Origin: a virus
IMG/VR virus record: IMGVR_UViG_3300028783_000001
Location: 104,738-168,737 of that record
DNA: 64,000 nt
Strand: one strand, 5' to 3'
Shown: piece by piece, positions 15,984 to 24,283 of the stretch
Layout: every line of letters starts with the position of its first letter
Numbering within the stretch: position 1 is the stretch's first letter
Translations under genes and position numbers: made by a program
The notes under the pieces: generated by a model
Seen by the model: the letters and a program-made list of their open reading frames with translations, nothing else
What the model was told of the DNA's origin: nothing
Databases searched by the model: none

Positions 15984-16508
15984 CTATGGATTGCTCTCGG
16001 ATTCCGGTGGGTGAACGATGCACCGCTTGTCGGCCTTCAACATCCATAGGAGTTGTGTGGGTGTAGTGATCTGATCGGCGTCTAGCATGCGGCACCACTT
16101 GACCTTGGGATTGACCAGGGAGCTGATTACCACCATGGAGCATATAAACTCCTTGGCGCAGTGGAGCGGCAACCCAAATAGTATGCCGATGGCAGCCTCG
16201 TCGTCAAATTTGGAACCTACGATACTGAATAGGTAGTTGACCCAGTTGGCGTATTGATCAGCCGTCATGGGCAGGTCAATGAATTGCTGATCGGTGGTTC
16301 CGCTGTTGTACCACTCGTTGTTTGGGTAGTGTTGCACGCCAATGTTTATGATTGACGCAACTATCGTTCCGTCGGAAAGGACTGCCTCGGCGTGGGCGAA
16401 CTGCGCACCCTGCTCCAGGACGATAAACTCTGAAAGCAGATTCTTACGACCTAGTGTAAAGCGAATCCGCGCCGTGTTCTTGGGTGGGATCTTTGCAAAA
16501 AGTGTCAT
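15984..16508 (-). CDS. Permuted papain-fold protein (YiiX/NlpC-like)
   Basis: The 174-aa product starts at the ATG at 16508, with GAGG upstream; frame-open sequence further 5' is only a shadow of the sheath gene. A His in AQFAHAEAVLSDGTIV early in the chain, and a Cys in LHCAKEFICSMVV near residue 125, give the His-before-Cys order of circularly permuted papain-like hydrolases (YiiX, NlpC/P60 relatives). Such proteins cleave amide or ester bonds in peptidoglycan or lipids. It lies between sheath and tube genes, suggesting a virion role. The exact pairing of catalytic residues needs a structural model. Confidence 0.55.
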   Translation of the reverse strand: MTLFAKIPPKNTARIRFTLGRKNLLSEFIVLEQGAQFAHAEAVLSDGTIVASIINIGVQHYPNNEWYNSGTTDQQFIDLPMTADQYANWVNYLFSIVGSKFDDEAAIGILFGLPLHCAKEFICSMVVISSLVNPKVKWCRMLDADQITTPTQLLWMLKADKRCIVHPPESESNP

Positions 16509-16528
16509 TGCACAATCCTCAGGTAGGA

Positions 16529-16550
16529 GGGGCGGCTTTCTAGCCACCCC
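16529..16550 (-). terminator. Hairpin downstream of the tail sheath gene
   Basis: On the transcribed strand GGGGTGGC and GCCGCCCC form an 8-bp stem (one G-U) around a TAGAAA loop, 12 bases after the sheath stop. There is no T-run, so it may stabilise the 3' end of the sheath message or cause partial termination. Confidence 0.5.
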
Positions 16551-16561
16551 TTGTGGTCGTA

Positions 16562-19096
16562 CTAGTACATACCATTCGCGGCAGCCATTTCGATGGTGAA
16601 GGTGGCGGACTGACGCGTAACAACCACGTCTAGCTGGATGTACAAGATGCTGAGGGTCGGCTTGATCCACAACGCTACCTTACACACACGCTGGTCGATC
16701 ACTTGAGGCGTGTTGTTCGTCGCGTCGCACTGGACGTAGAAGTCGGTTATCCCCATCGCGTCTTCAATTGGCTGCAGGATCGCATTCTCGACGGTCTGGA
16801 TCGTGTGCCAGGTGAATGGATTGTTGGGCTCAAACACCGAGTAGGCGCAGACGTTTACGGACTCCGTAACTACGATGATGATGAGCCGAACCACCGGCAC
16901 CGACTGAAGCGCACTCATCTCCTGCTGAAGCGTATACTCGCCCCAGATGGTGAAGGCTGCACCAAACTTACGGATACAGTTTACCTGCGCCGCCGACATC
17001 AGGTCGCGATCACCCTCGACGTATGTCACGCGAAGGGCTAGTGCTGTATTGATGAGACCGCGCGTGAGACCGGCTGGGGCCCACCAAGCGGCGGCGACCT
17101 TATCCGTGTAGGCGTATTGACATGCAACCAGTCCACTTGGTGGAACATAGCGGCGCGCGCCCATTTGGGAATCGTAGATCAGGATATCTGGAGAGTAGAT
17201 TGCGCCCCAGAAGCTTGATATGTTCATCACGTTTTGGCGGTAGTTTACAGCCGCTGCTGGAGTCTGCTGATCGGACGGCATGTCCAGAACAGAGATGCAA
17301 TCCATGCGTGCAGCCGCGAGGTTTAGCATACACTGATGCACTTCTGGAGTGGCATAGCCGCCGTTGATCAGGATACGAACTGTGACTTGGTCGGTATTTG
17401 CAAAGTCGGCCCAGCCATTTACGACCTGTGCCGTCGATGGTAGGGAGCCGTCCGATCCACCACCAAGGTAGCATGCGGTGTTTAGCGCGCATACTGGCTG
17501 CGTCGCGGCGTTTACCGTTCCAGAGAATAGTGGATTCACATTCACCTTCACGCGCGGCGAGGCGTTTGCACTGGTATTGATTACATACTCAAACCCAGTA
17601 GGATTGCCGAGACCGTCGATGCCGTTGGCAAAGGTGCAGGAATAGAGTTCTGTCGGCTGAGCAAACGTGAAGCTCTCATAGACCACGAAGTTGAAGCCGT
17701 TGGTGCTCGGCGTGTTGTTTAGTGTTACCGTATAGGTGATGGTAGCTTGTGTCACTCCGAGCGTAACAGCTAGAGCGGAGATGGAGAGTATTGTAGCGGA
17801 GTCTGGGGCAATGAGCGTGACGATGCGGTTACCAGACGTTCCGTTGTTGGCATTTGTTACGGCGGCAGTAGCACCAGGGAACGCTGTGGTGTAGGCTGCG
17901 CAGAGGGCAGTCAGCGTATCATTGTTGGTAGCGTTTGTAGTTCCGTCAAACGTCGCGGAGAATGTGGTGCCATTGATCGTAGCGGTGACCACGTTGTTTA
18001 TTAGCAGAGCACCAGAGAAGCTTAGCTGCACGCGCTGCGGAGTTCCAACGTCGACGTTTGTGATTCCACATGCGATACCAGCTTGGCCGTAGGAATTTCC
18101 CTTGGCCGACCATGATCCTGGATTCTCCGCAACGACAAACGCGAGCCAGTCGGCTTCGTAAATGTTCGAGGTTGGAGCACCCGCGCCGGTAATGACAGCT
18201 GAGATTGTCATTACAATGGCCTCAGGAGAGATTACGCGGATGATGGGATAATTTGTTCCGAGCGGAACTACATAAGCGAGCCCGCCACCGGCGAGACCGT
18301 CGAGCACGGTCTGGATCGACTGGGCTACTGCATTGATGGTCGTGTTGTGATCTGTGGCGAAGTTTACCACCGTACCAGATACGCTGTTGATCGTGATGGT
18401 GCAGACGCTACCGGAGACGAATAGGCCGGTAAACTCGATGTCCTGGACGTCGCGATTGACCTGCGTGTAGTCGTATTGCGACCCCGCTGGCATCGTAGTG
18501 AAGTTTGTGCCGGCTGCATTACCACCAATAGTGTTGTTGCTTAGCAGACCGAGACCGTAGGTAACATCGGCAGATACCACGCGGTCCATCCAAAGGCTAG
18601 TGCTCTCCAACAGGAAGGCGTAGGCCGAGTCTAACATGTAGCCGATCTGTGGGTTTGGCAGACCATACGTCTGAACGCCCTGATTGTAGCTCGATACGAA
18701 GTTTGGACCGATTGGCCCACGCATTGCTGCACCAACGATGGCTCCGATGCTATCATTGACGTAGGATGGCTGTAGGCTGTCGTCGATGATGCGTGGATAG
18801 CAAATGTTCAACGGGGTTCACTACGCCCCACCCGCTCTTTCGAGCTGCTGCATGTTGCCATGCAGATCAGACTATATCACGGTCCTGTAAGGACCCTCTT
18901 CGTTTCGAGCACCAATCGTTTGTGCTCTACTCCCTTGCGGGATAGTCGTTAGAGGTTTTCCGCTTTCCAGACTAGCTGGTAGGCTTCTTTCCTACGGGAT
19001 TGGGTCAGTGACCGTTCCCCGTTTAGAAGAGTTTGCTGAGGTAGTTACCTACTTCAGGCGCCGATCCTTAACGCCGGGTGACACTCTGAAAGTCAT
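16562..19096 (-). CDS. Tail sheath protein, split by a group I intron
   Basis: The sheath is encoded by two exons: 19096-19071 (26 bases) and 18800-16562. Splicing joins GGC GT to C TAT and gives a 754-aa protein beginning MTFRVSPGVYPRIIDDSLQ. 'SPGVY' at the N-terminus followed by GAIVGAAMRGPIG is characteristic of contractile sheath proteins, and the C-terminal half contains the sheath core (RQNVMNISSFWGA, LTRGLINTALALRV). Without splicing the second exon would need a TTG start inside the intron and lose the SPGV motif. A GGAGC ribosome site precedes the ATG, which overlaps the stop of the upstream endonuclease (ATGA). Sheath contraction drives tube penetration. Confidence 0.85.
18801..19070 (-). 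ncRNA. Group I intron in the sheath gene (no internal ORF)
   Basis: Core elements are visible on the minus strand. P1: exon GGCGT pairs with internal guide GCGCC, with the U-G pair at the 5' splice site. P2-like hairpin: GTAG-GTAA-CTAC. P7: GACTAT (18947-18942) pairs with ATAGTC (18875-18870), inside the conserved ACGACTATCCC and GATATAGTC blocks. P9: CTGCATG-GCAA-CATGCAG (18865-18848). The intron ends with G at 18801, and the 3' exon CTATCC can pair with GGAT of the guide (P10). The splice restores the sheath frame exactly. At 270 nt it is compact and needs its mobility enzyme in trans. Confidence 0.85.
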
Positions 19097-20133
19097 GAGG
19101 TTGCTCCTTGCTTGGTTAAGCCCATCGCGGAGTATTTCATCCTGACGGATTCGAGAGATGTGGTGTCTATTGGAATGAGAACTGTTCCATGCCTCTTACT
19201 AAATTGGCGGATAGCTACCTCCAACTTAGCTGGCGACATCTCACTACCACCACCTTTATAGTTGTTATCGGCAGAAGAAAGGACCTGAAGGTTTGCTGGG
19301 TGGCATAGCATGCTCCACGGAGTCTGCTTTCCATCATGTGAGTAGCCGTCGGCAACACTAATAATATGATCGACGACGTAACCCTTCGAGTTTAAATCTT
19401 TTGCGTTGCGTATTAGATTGCCGTACTTTGATATCATGACATTAGTATAGTGTCGAACCCTCATGCGATAGGTCGACTTGTCTAACGGCTGGTCCACAAC
19501 AAGTCGGTTTGGATGAATCCACTCAACTCGTACAGGATTTGCGTGTAGCTTACGTCCGTTAGCATAGCTTCGACTCTGCTTAGCCCGCTTGTTATTCCAC
19601 ATTCCATACGCAGTTAGAAGCGACTTGGCCCGTGGACATCCGGCTAGACGTTGAATCTGAATCGAGCTAAGGTCTTTTATCTGGCGTAGGTAGATCATGT
19701 AGTAGATGTTGTACCTATTTGCGCTACGCGACTGCGTCCTAATACCAACTAAGCAATCTGGTGGTATCCATAAACCATCAATTATCCGGTTTAGACGGGC
19801 CGTATTTAGGATTGGCAACTTGCGCGAGGGCCTTACCACTAAGTTGTTACTGACTAGTACATTCTGGATCTTATAAGCAACCTCGCGAGCACCGAATCCA
19901 CAGGGAACACCGACCCTAGTTAGTGCAATATGTGGTGGGTCTCCTAGAACCATTCGTCGCGTAATATAGGCAAGCTCGTCATAGGACATAAGCTGAGAGG
20001 TAGATTGTTGTGGCAATTCCGTCTGTACCGTATTTGCCCACTCAAGTACCATGTCTATTGACACTCCCTTCAATGCGAGGGAATGTCTACACCAACGATC
20101 TGGATGCTTGATTGGATCGACCCTGAACTTCAT
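19093..20133 (-). CDS. HNH homing endonuclease beside the sheath gene
   Basis: This 346-aa protein carries an HNH motif near the C-terminus: GYVVDHIISVADGYSHDG, then HPANLQVLSSADNNYKGG. The N-terminal half has several basic helical stretches that could bind DNA. It lies outside the intron, between two copies of sheath exon 1, and both ends are ATGA overlaps: its start overlaps the stop of the upstream copy and its stop overlaps the start of the functional sheath. It is probably the enzyme that mobilises the ORF-less intron. Its own first residues MKFRVDP echo the sheath start MTFRVSP. Confidence 0.8.
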   Translation of the reverse strand: MKFRVDPIKHPDRWCRHSLALKGVSIDMVLEWANTVQTELPQQSTSQLMSYDELAYITRRMVLGDPPHIALTRVGVPCGFGAREVAYKIQNVLVSNNLVVRPSRKLPILNTARLNRIIDGLWIPPDCLVGIRTQSRSANRYNIYYMIYLRQIKDLSSIQIQRLAGCPRAKSLLTAYGMWNNKRAKQSRSYANGRKLHANPVRVEWIHPNRLVVDQPLDKSTYRMRVRHYTNVMISKYGNLIRNAKDLNSKGYVVDHIISVADGYSHDGKQTPWSMLCHPANLQVLSSADNNYKGGGSEMSPAKLEVAIRQFSKRHGTVLIPIDTTSLESVRMKYSAMGLTKQGATS

Positions 20134-20165
20134 CTACACACGCCGGGAGAAACTCTGAAAGTCAT
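20130..20165 (-). repeat. Truncated duplicate of sheath exon 1
   Basis: ATG ACT TTC AGA GTT at 20165, continued by TCT CCC GGC GT, encodes MTFRVSPGV, nearly identical to the functional exon 1 at 19096-19071 (differences at two third positions). It has the same GGAGCAA ribosome site. After GGCGT the reading frame runs only GTG TGT AGA TGA, whose TGA overlaps the endonuclease ATG. The similarity ends precisely where the intron begins in the functional copy. Confidence 0.8.
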
Positions 20166-20228
20166 GGTATTGCTCCTGTATTACGTGTGGCTTGGTCTAC
20201 ACCAAGGCTCTCATAAGTTTTAACACCG

Positions 20229-20510
20229 TCAGCGCATGGCACCGATCTCATTGCGGAGCCTTACCGCTTCCTCTGCACTCTTCGGCGGACGGATAGACGG
20301 CTCTGGGATTGGGCGGCTAGGTACGATGGTCGTTGGATCGATCAGCTCTGGCTTGGCATTCTTGTCGACGTGGACGCGCACGTGGTTTGGAACGTGCCAG
20401 CCAAACTTATCAGCTACCCTGACTCGCATGGCCTTAGCTGGAACGTGTACGCTATCGCCGTCAAACGACTTCAGGACAATGGCGTGGTCTTTGGGGTTTG
20501 ATATGATCAT
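20229..20510 (-). CDS. Hypothetical protein (93 aa)
   Basis: A small protein with an N-terminal beta-rich half (KDHAIVLKSFDGDSVHVPAK, VADKFGWHVPNHVRVHVDK) and a Pro-rich, then helical C-terminus. It lies just upstream of the sheath locus and downstream of connector-type genes, so a minor virion or assembly role is plausible. No family recognised. A short CTTGGT-ACCAAG hairpin lies between it and the duplicated sheath start. Confidence 0.6.
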   Translation of the reverse strand: MIISNPKDHAIVLKSFDGDSVHVPAKAMRVRVADKFGWHVPNHVRVHVDKNAKPELIDPTTIVPSRPIPEPSIRPPKSAEEAVRLRNEIGAMR

Positions 20511-20525
20511 GGTGGGTTCCTTGTT

Positions 20526-20885
20526 TCAGGATAGTGTAATTATGCGCGCGAGGGCGCTTGGGGTTCCGGTGGAGGCAGCGTTGCGGATGTATGGTGCCGC
20601 AAGAGCACTCGATACTACTGCTAGCTGGTTAACTGGAATCTCAACAGTGGCTGCAACTGGCAGGGTCTGCGTCCACCCAAGAATGAGTGATAATTTGGCG
20701 TCGCAGTCAACTACCACGGCAATACCATCTGTAGGAAGGTAGGTGATAGCACCTGGAGCAAGACTCAATACCTGGTCCGAATAGGTCGTGCATGCCCAGT
20801 AAGCCGCGACATTACCGATTAGACGGCGCGCAAGACGCTCGGCAATCTCAATCGTGGAGCGCATGGTAAACGTCGGTCCAGACAA
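20526..20885 (-). CDS. Hypothetical head-tail region protein (119 aa, TTG start)
   Basis: I chose the TTG at 20885 because GAGGAG lies seven bases upstream; frame-open sequence further 5' overlaps the next gene in another frame and is not protein-like. The product contains FTMRSTIEIAERLARRLIG, a Trp/Cys stretch (AAYWACTTYSDQV) and a beta-rich second half (GIAVVVDCDAKLSLILGW). The place between a structural protein and the sheath suggests a tail-completion or neck component. Not otherwise recognised. Confidence 0.55.
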   Translation of the reverse strand: MSGPTFTMRSTIEIAERLARRLIGNVAAYWACTTYSDQVLSLAPGAITYLPTDGIAVVVDCDAKLSLILGWTQTLPVAATVEIPVNQLAVVSSALAAPYIRNAASTGTPSALARIITLS

Positions 20886-20934
20886 GTGCAGTCTCCTCAG
20901 TAGTTGGGCTCGTACTTCAAATTGGTCGGAACTG

Positions 20935-21681
20935 CTAATACTCTGGTTCGTTGACGACCTTGGTAAAGTTTTGCTCAGCAACCACGATGCCATTCTCTGG
21001 ATTCGCGATGACTTCGAGGAAGTTTTGCTCGGTGACCTTGATATTGGGCTTGAGAATATTGACCGTATGTTCGATGACGCGGATAGATGGACAGCGCCAT
21101 AGGAAGCCTGAGTATGCTTCAACCTTGAGATTGGTCGTAAGTTTGAACTGATCTGAGCCTCCAGCGCCAGGTGCTGGTGTAGGAACGGTGACAGTCTTGT
21201 CCATGGTGAGCTTAATCTTGAAACTCAGCTTCGTTGACTCAGTGGCCAGGGTAAACGCTAAATTCTCCGTGGACATCCAGCGGTCGATCATGCGTAGCAT
21301 GGTGAGGATGTCGTCGGTTAAAAACGTTGCCTGGAATGTCATCAGGACCGGAGCAACCTTAGCCATGATCCAGTAGTCGCGCGTATCGTCTACCTGCATC
21401 GGATAGCCGTGCTGACGCATGGCGGTTGGATTGAAGCTGCCAGTATTTGGCTCGACCTGCATTATGCTCACACCGATGACGGGTAGCGCAAGCGGCTTCT
21501 CCTGCTGCAGTATCATGCGTTCCAATGCATCAGGATTCGCGACTGGAATTACCTGGATGTCCTTCGGACCGATGATCTTGCTCTGAGCAGAGTACATCTT
21601 CTTAATGACGGCGAGCACGCCCTCCCAGCTCTCCACAAATAGTGGAGCACGTTCTACGCGAGGGGTTCCCTCGGTGGTCAC
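20935..21681 (-). CDS. Putative neck/tail completion structural protein
   Basis: This 248-aa protein has no signal peptide. It is mixed alpha/beta with a DDTRDYWIMAKVAPVLMTFQ segment followed by RMIDRWMSTENLAFTLATES and a long beta-rich C-terminus containing two similar strands (VTEQNFLEVIANPENG and VAEQNFTKVVNEPEY), a small internal repeat. Its position upstream of sheath and downstream of an acidic small protein resembles head-tail joining genes. Its ATG overlaps the stop of the previous gene by four bases. Confidence 0.55.
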   Translation of the reverse strand: MTTEGTPRVERAPLFVESWEGVLAVIKKMYSAQSKIIGPKDIQVIPVANPDALERMILQQEKPLALPVIGVSIMQVEPNTGSFNPTAMRQHGYPMQVDDTRDYWIMAKVAPVLMTFQATFLTDDILTMLRMIDRWMSTENLAFTLATESTKLSFKIKLTMDKTVTVPTPAPGAGGSDQFKLTTNLKVEAYSGFLWRCPSIRVIEHTVNILKPNIKVTEQNFLEVIANPENGIVVAEQNFTKVVNEPEY

Positions 21682-22157
21682 GTGAACCTGCGAAAGTTTG
21701 TAATAGCGCGACGCGCAACCCGCTCAGTATCCGCAACGAAGGTGGCTATTCCGCTGGTTGCCTGGAGGTTTGGTGCACCGGCGTCTTGCTCTTCCTCTGG
21801 CTGATCCTCTACGTGGTCGTGGTCCACCAGTCCCTCATCAGCTGGGTTTGACGCATCAGAATCCTCGTCAACTGGATCTGCTGAGTCGTCATCGTAAGTT
21901 TCGTCGGGTATCTGCGGATCGACGGGTGCGCCGTCGTTGTTCAACACCTCAGGATCGTTGCCCATCATCTCAGCGTCGTCAATCTCTTGCCGAATAGCGG
22001 CGGTCAGTGCGTTGAAGAATGGGCCCGCCTTTGGGTGCGTCAGGACCTTAATGGCCAGCTCAACAGCCCTACCCAGCGCGGCGTCATCACCAGACGCAAT
22101 GGCGGCGAGTGCTGCCTTGCGTGATACGATTAGCATGTCTGCGATTGGGTGCGGCAT
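21678..22157 (-). CDS. Acidic hypothetical protein (159 aa)
   Basis: The N-terminal half is helical (KAALAAIASGDDAALGRAVE, then HPKAGPFFNALTAAIRQEI); residues about 60-125 are almost entirely Asp/Glu/Pro-rich, followed by a short basic tail (ARRAITNFRRF). Acidic disordered stretches of this kind occur in scaffolding or DNA-mimic proteins, but there is no specific motif. It is translationally coupled to the next gene through an ATGA overlap. Confidence 0.55.
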   Translation of the reverse strand: MPHPIADMLIVSRKAALAAIASGDDAALGRAVELAIKVLTHPKAGPFFNALTAAIRQEIDDAEMMGNDPEVLNNDGAPVDPQIPDETYDDDSADPVDEDSDASNPADEGLVDHDHVEDQPEEEQDAGAPNLQATSGIATFVADTERVARRAITNFRRFT

Positions 22158-22166
22158 TATTAGTCC

Positions 22167-23129
22167 TCACTTAAGGGTATTGGCATCTTCGTTTCTAGAT
22201 GTCATATAGCGAGCCCACTCGCGCTCCAACGGTGGATTTGATCCAGAAAACTCCACGACGCCGTAGGTGTTGCGCTTTAGATCGCGATGCGGGTCGAAGT
22301 CGTATTTCAAGAACATTCCCCAGCGAGCATTGTAACCACGATCAACCTTGCGACCGTGAAATGGGTGGTCAATGAGCTCGTCCACAAAGCCAATCTTCTT
22401 GTTGACCTGCGCACAGGCGCGCTCCTGCCAGGTCATAACTGCATCGTGGTAATTTTTATTCGTTCCAGGTGGCATGGACATCTCGGCGTCGCCTATTAGC
22501 CCAAGAGCCATGTGATGGTCTCCCGCACCTACACCACCGATGTCAAATAGCCCACCAATCATGTCTAGGATGCTTCGTAGCCAGCCCCATGCAAATCCGG
22601 GATGCGGATAGTCGTAGGGGCTGTTGGTCAACTGTAGCGTCTTGGTGTCAAACGTTGGAACTACCGGATGACCAGCGTGATACTGAGATGCAAAGCTCTT
22701 GTAGCTGGCAAGCAGCTCGTTGTTTGGCCCGAGATCGTGTACGACGCTCCATGGCTGAACCACGGGGTAGAGATCTAATGCATGGATTGTCTTGGTCGCC
22801 CAACCAGCGTTGCGCCACTTGATATCGGCGTCGGCGGTAACGATGTGCTGCGCGTCGTGAGGCAATCGGTTAATACCAAGAGTCATCAACGATTCCTTGC
22901 ACCACGCCTGAGTGGTGGCTTTAACCTGAACGTAGTTTACACGCTCATGTGCGCCAAGATCGGCTAGCTCATACTCACGAGATCCGTGCGCGCATTCGAC
23001 TAGCGTAACTCGGACGTTTGGCTCTCGCAGCCATGACTGGACTGCTTCACGAGCTAGGCGGATGCGGCTCTCCCACCCAACGGGATTTGATACGACGGTG
23101 ACGACATCTAAGATACAGTGGCTTGACAT
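22167..23129 (-). CDS. Glycosyltransferase-like protein (GT-A fold)
   Basis: This 320-aa product starts at ATG 23129 with AGAAGGG upstream. The N-terminal HCILDVVTVVSNP strand and a VTADADIKW motif (DxD metal/nucleotide-sugar site) indicate a GT-A glycosyltransferase. The middle has HPGFAWGWLRSILDMIGGLFD and GAGDHHMALGL, followed by WQERACAQVNKKIGFV and HPFHGRKVDRGYNARW; this pattern recurs in phage glycosyltransferase-like proteins. The acceptor is unknown: DNA, capsid or host glycan. It sits in the structural region rather than beside the other sugar genes at 61.5-63.5 kb. Confidence 0.65.
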   Translation of the reverse strand: MSSHCILDVVTVVSNPVGWESRIRLAREAVQSWLREPNVRVTLVECAHGSREYELADLGAHERVNYVQVKATTQAWCKESLMTLGINRLPHDAQHIVTADADIKWRNAGWATKTIHALDLYPVVQPWSVVHDLGPNNELLASYKSFASQYHAGHPVVPTFDTKTLQLTNSPYDYPHPGFAWGWLRSILDMIGGLFDIGGVGAGDHHMALGLIGDAEMSMPPGTNKNYHDAVMTWQERACAQVNKKIGFVDELIDHPFHGRKVDRGYNARWGMFLKYDFDPHRDLKRNTYGVVEFSGSNPPLEREWARYMTSRNEDANTLK

Positions 23130-23155
23130 GCGGATTGCCCTTCTGACTAGGAATG

Positions 23156-24211
23156 CTACACGGGAAGGCCAGTAGCCAAGGCTAACTGGTATTTGTCCAT
23201 CTTGATCCATTCAAGTGGAAGCTTAATGCGATGACCCTTTTGATTGTACAAGTGTATTATGAAGCGAAAGCCCTTCTTGATACACTGTCGCGCCTTAGCT
23301 TGATTCTTCTCTAGCAGATGTTCTCCAAAGAACGATCCATCGACGTCGCGATTTAGCCCCATTGTAGCAACGCCTTTGACCTCTATGATCGTGTTCCTTG
23401 ACTTGATATAGAAGTCTGGTGTATAGGTCCGCCAGGTTCCCTCAAACTTGTAACGTATCTTGGGAATCTCAGCATCATGTGCAGTGACTATATCATAGAG
23501 TGGGAATCGTTCGGCGAGCTTACGCAGCGTTATTGGCTCGTGCCCCTGACACGTAAACGTCTCGCCACCTACCTCGACCTTCTTGTTGATACAGAATACG
23601 ACGGGGAAGCATTTCGGGCACCTATTTAAGCCGGCAGTAAGTGACCTTGAACTTCCTTCGTAATCGTAGCCGCACTTATGCCTGATCATTATCCTACGCA
23701 CATGACCATTCTCATTTTTAATTAGACTTGTAACTTGGTAATTGTCGCTTCCGTGAACTTTGTTAACATCAGTTTGAATACCATCAATAGTGAGTTTTCC
23801 TGCACTACCAGACCCGTTGCAGTAAGGGCAACCCCTTGTTAGGTTAAATGAGTCGCGCGTTGTCCTAAACGTCTGGTCGCACGCTACATGTCTATAGGTA
23901 CACTTCGACCCCTTACCTTTGACGAACCTTACTAGCTCGAAGTCGTGTCCGCGCGCGTCCAGTATTTCTGCTCGGTGCATCTCCGGCGTCACTACCATGA
24001 CGCGCTTGTGTTCACAGGGACAGTGGGCTGTGGGATTCTTGCGCATCAAATTCTCTATGCGCACCTTGAACTCGTTTCCGCAGTTATGTCTGACTATGCG
24101 ATAGCCGTCGGCTCCTACGTTGCCAACTATAATATATGTGCCTCTGCCGCGTTTGTCGTCAAGTGCGGCCTGAAGCTGGTTATTGGTACGTGGTTTTGGT
24201 CCGGTCTTCAT
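23156..24211 (-). CDS. Free-standing homing-type endonuclease (PD-(D/E)XK with zinc-ribbon repeats)
   Basis: The 351-aa protein has several Cys/His modules along residues 40-210 (HNCGNEFKVRIENL, CPCEHK, CPYCNGSG, HKCGYDYEGS, CPKCF) like the treble-clef repeats that target homing nucleases. The C-terminal part contains YTPDFYIKSRNTIIEVKG, matching a PD-(D/E)XK nuclease core (Asp, then Glu-X-Lys). It lies between the major capsid gene and a glycosyltransferase, a common location for capsid-targeted homing enzymes. No intron or intein is seen in the capsid gene here, so it may protect or invade by intronless homing. Confidence 0.65.
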   Translation of the reverse strand: MKTGPKPRTNNQLQAALDDKRGRGTYIIVGNVGADGYRIVRHNCGNEFKVRIENLMRKNPTAHCPCEHKRVMVVTPEMHRAEILDARGHDFELVRFVKGKGSKCTYRHVACDQTFRTTRDSFNLTRGCPYCNGSGSAGKLTIDGIQTDVNKVHGSDNYQVTSLIKNENGHVRRIMIRHKCGYDYEGSSRSLTAGLNRCPKCFPVVFCINKKVEVGGETFTCQGHEPITLRKLAERFPLYDIVTAHDAEIPKIRYKFEGTWRTYTPDFYIKSRNTIIEVKGVATMGLNRDVDGSFFGEHLLEKNQAKARQCIKKGFRFIIHLYNQKGHRIKLPLEWIKMDKYQLALATGLPV

Positions 24212-24234
24212 TACTGATCCAATCTAGCAAGGTT

Positions 24235-24256
24235 GGTGGGGGACGTATCCCCCACC
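24235..24256 (-). terminator. Hairpin downstream of the major capsid gene
   Basis: GGTGGGGGA and TCCCCCACC form a perfect 9-bp stem with a 4-base loop, 28 bases after the capsid stop. It lacks a T-run. It probably terminates or protects the capsid message before the endonuclease gene. Confidence 0.6.
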
Positions 24257-24283
24257 TCTTGGTAAATTGGTAACACCCGTATC

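Noticed and set aside
16562-18811. Sheath reading frame starting with TTG at 18811
   Set aside because: This start lies within the group I intron, lacks a ribosome site and omits the SPGVY motif that splicing restores.
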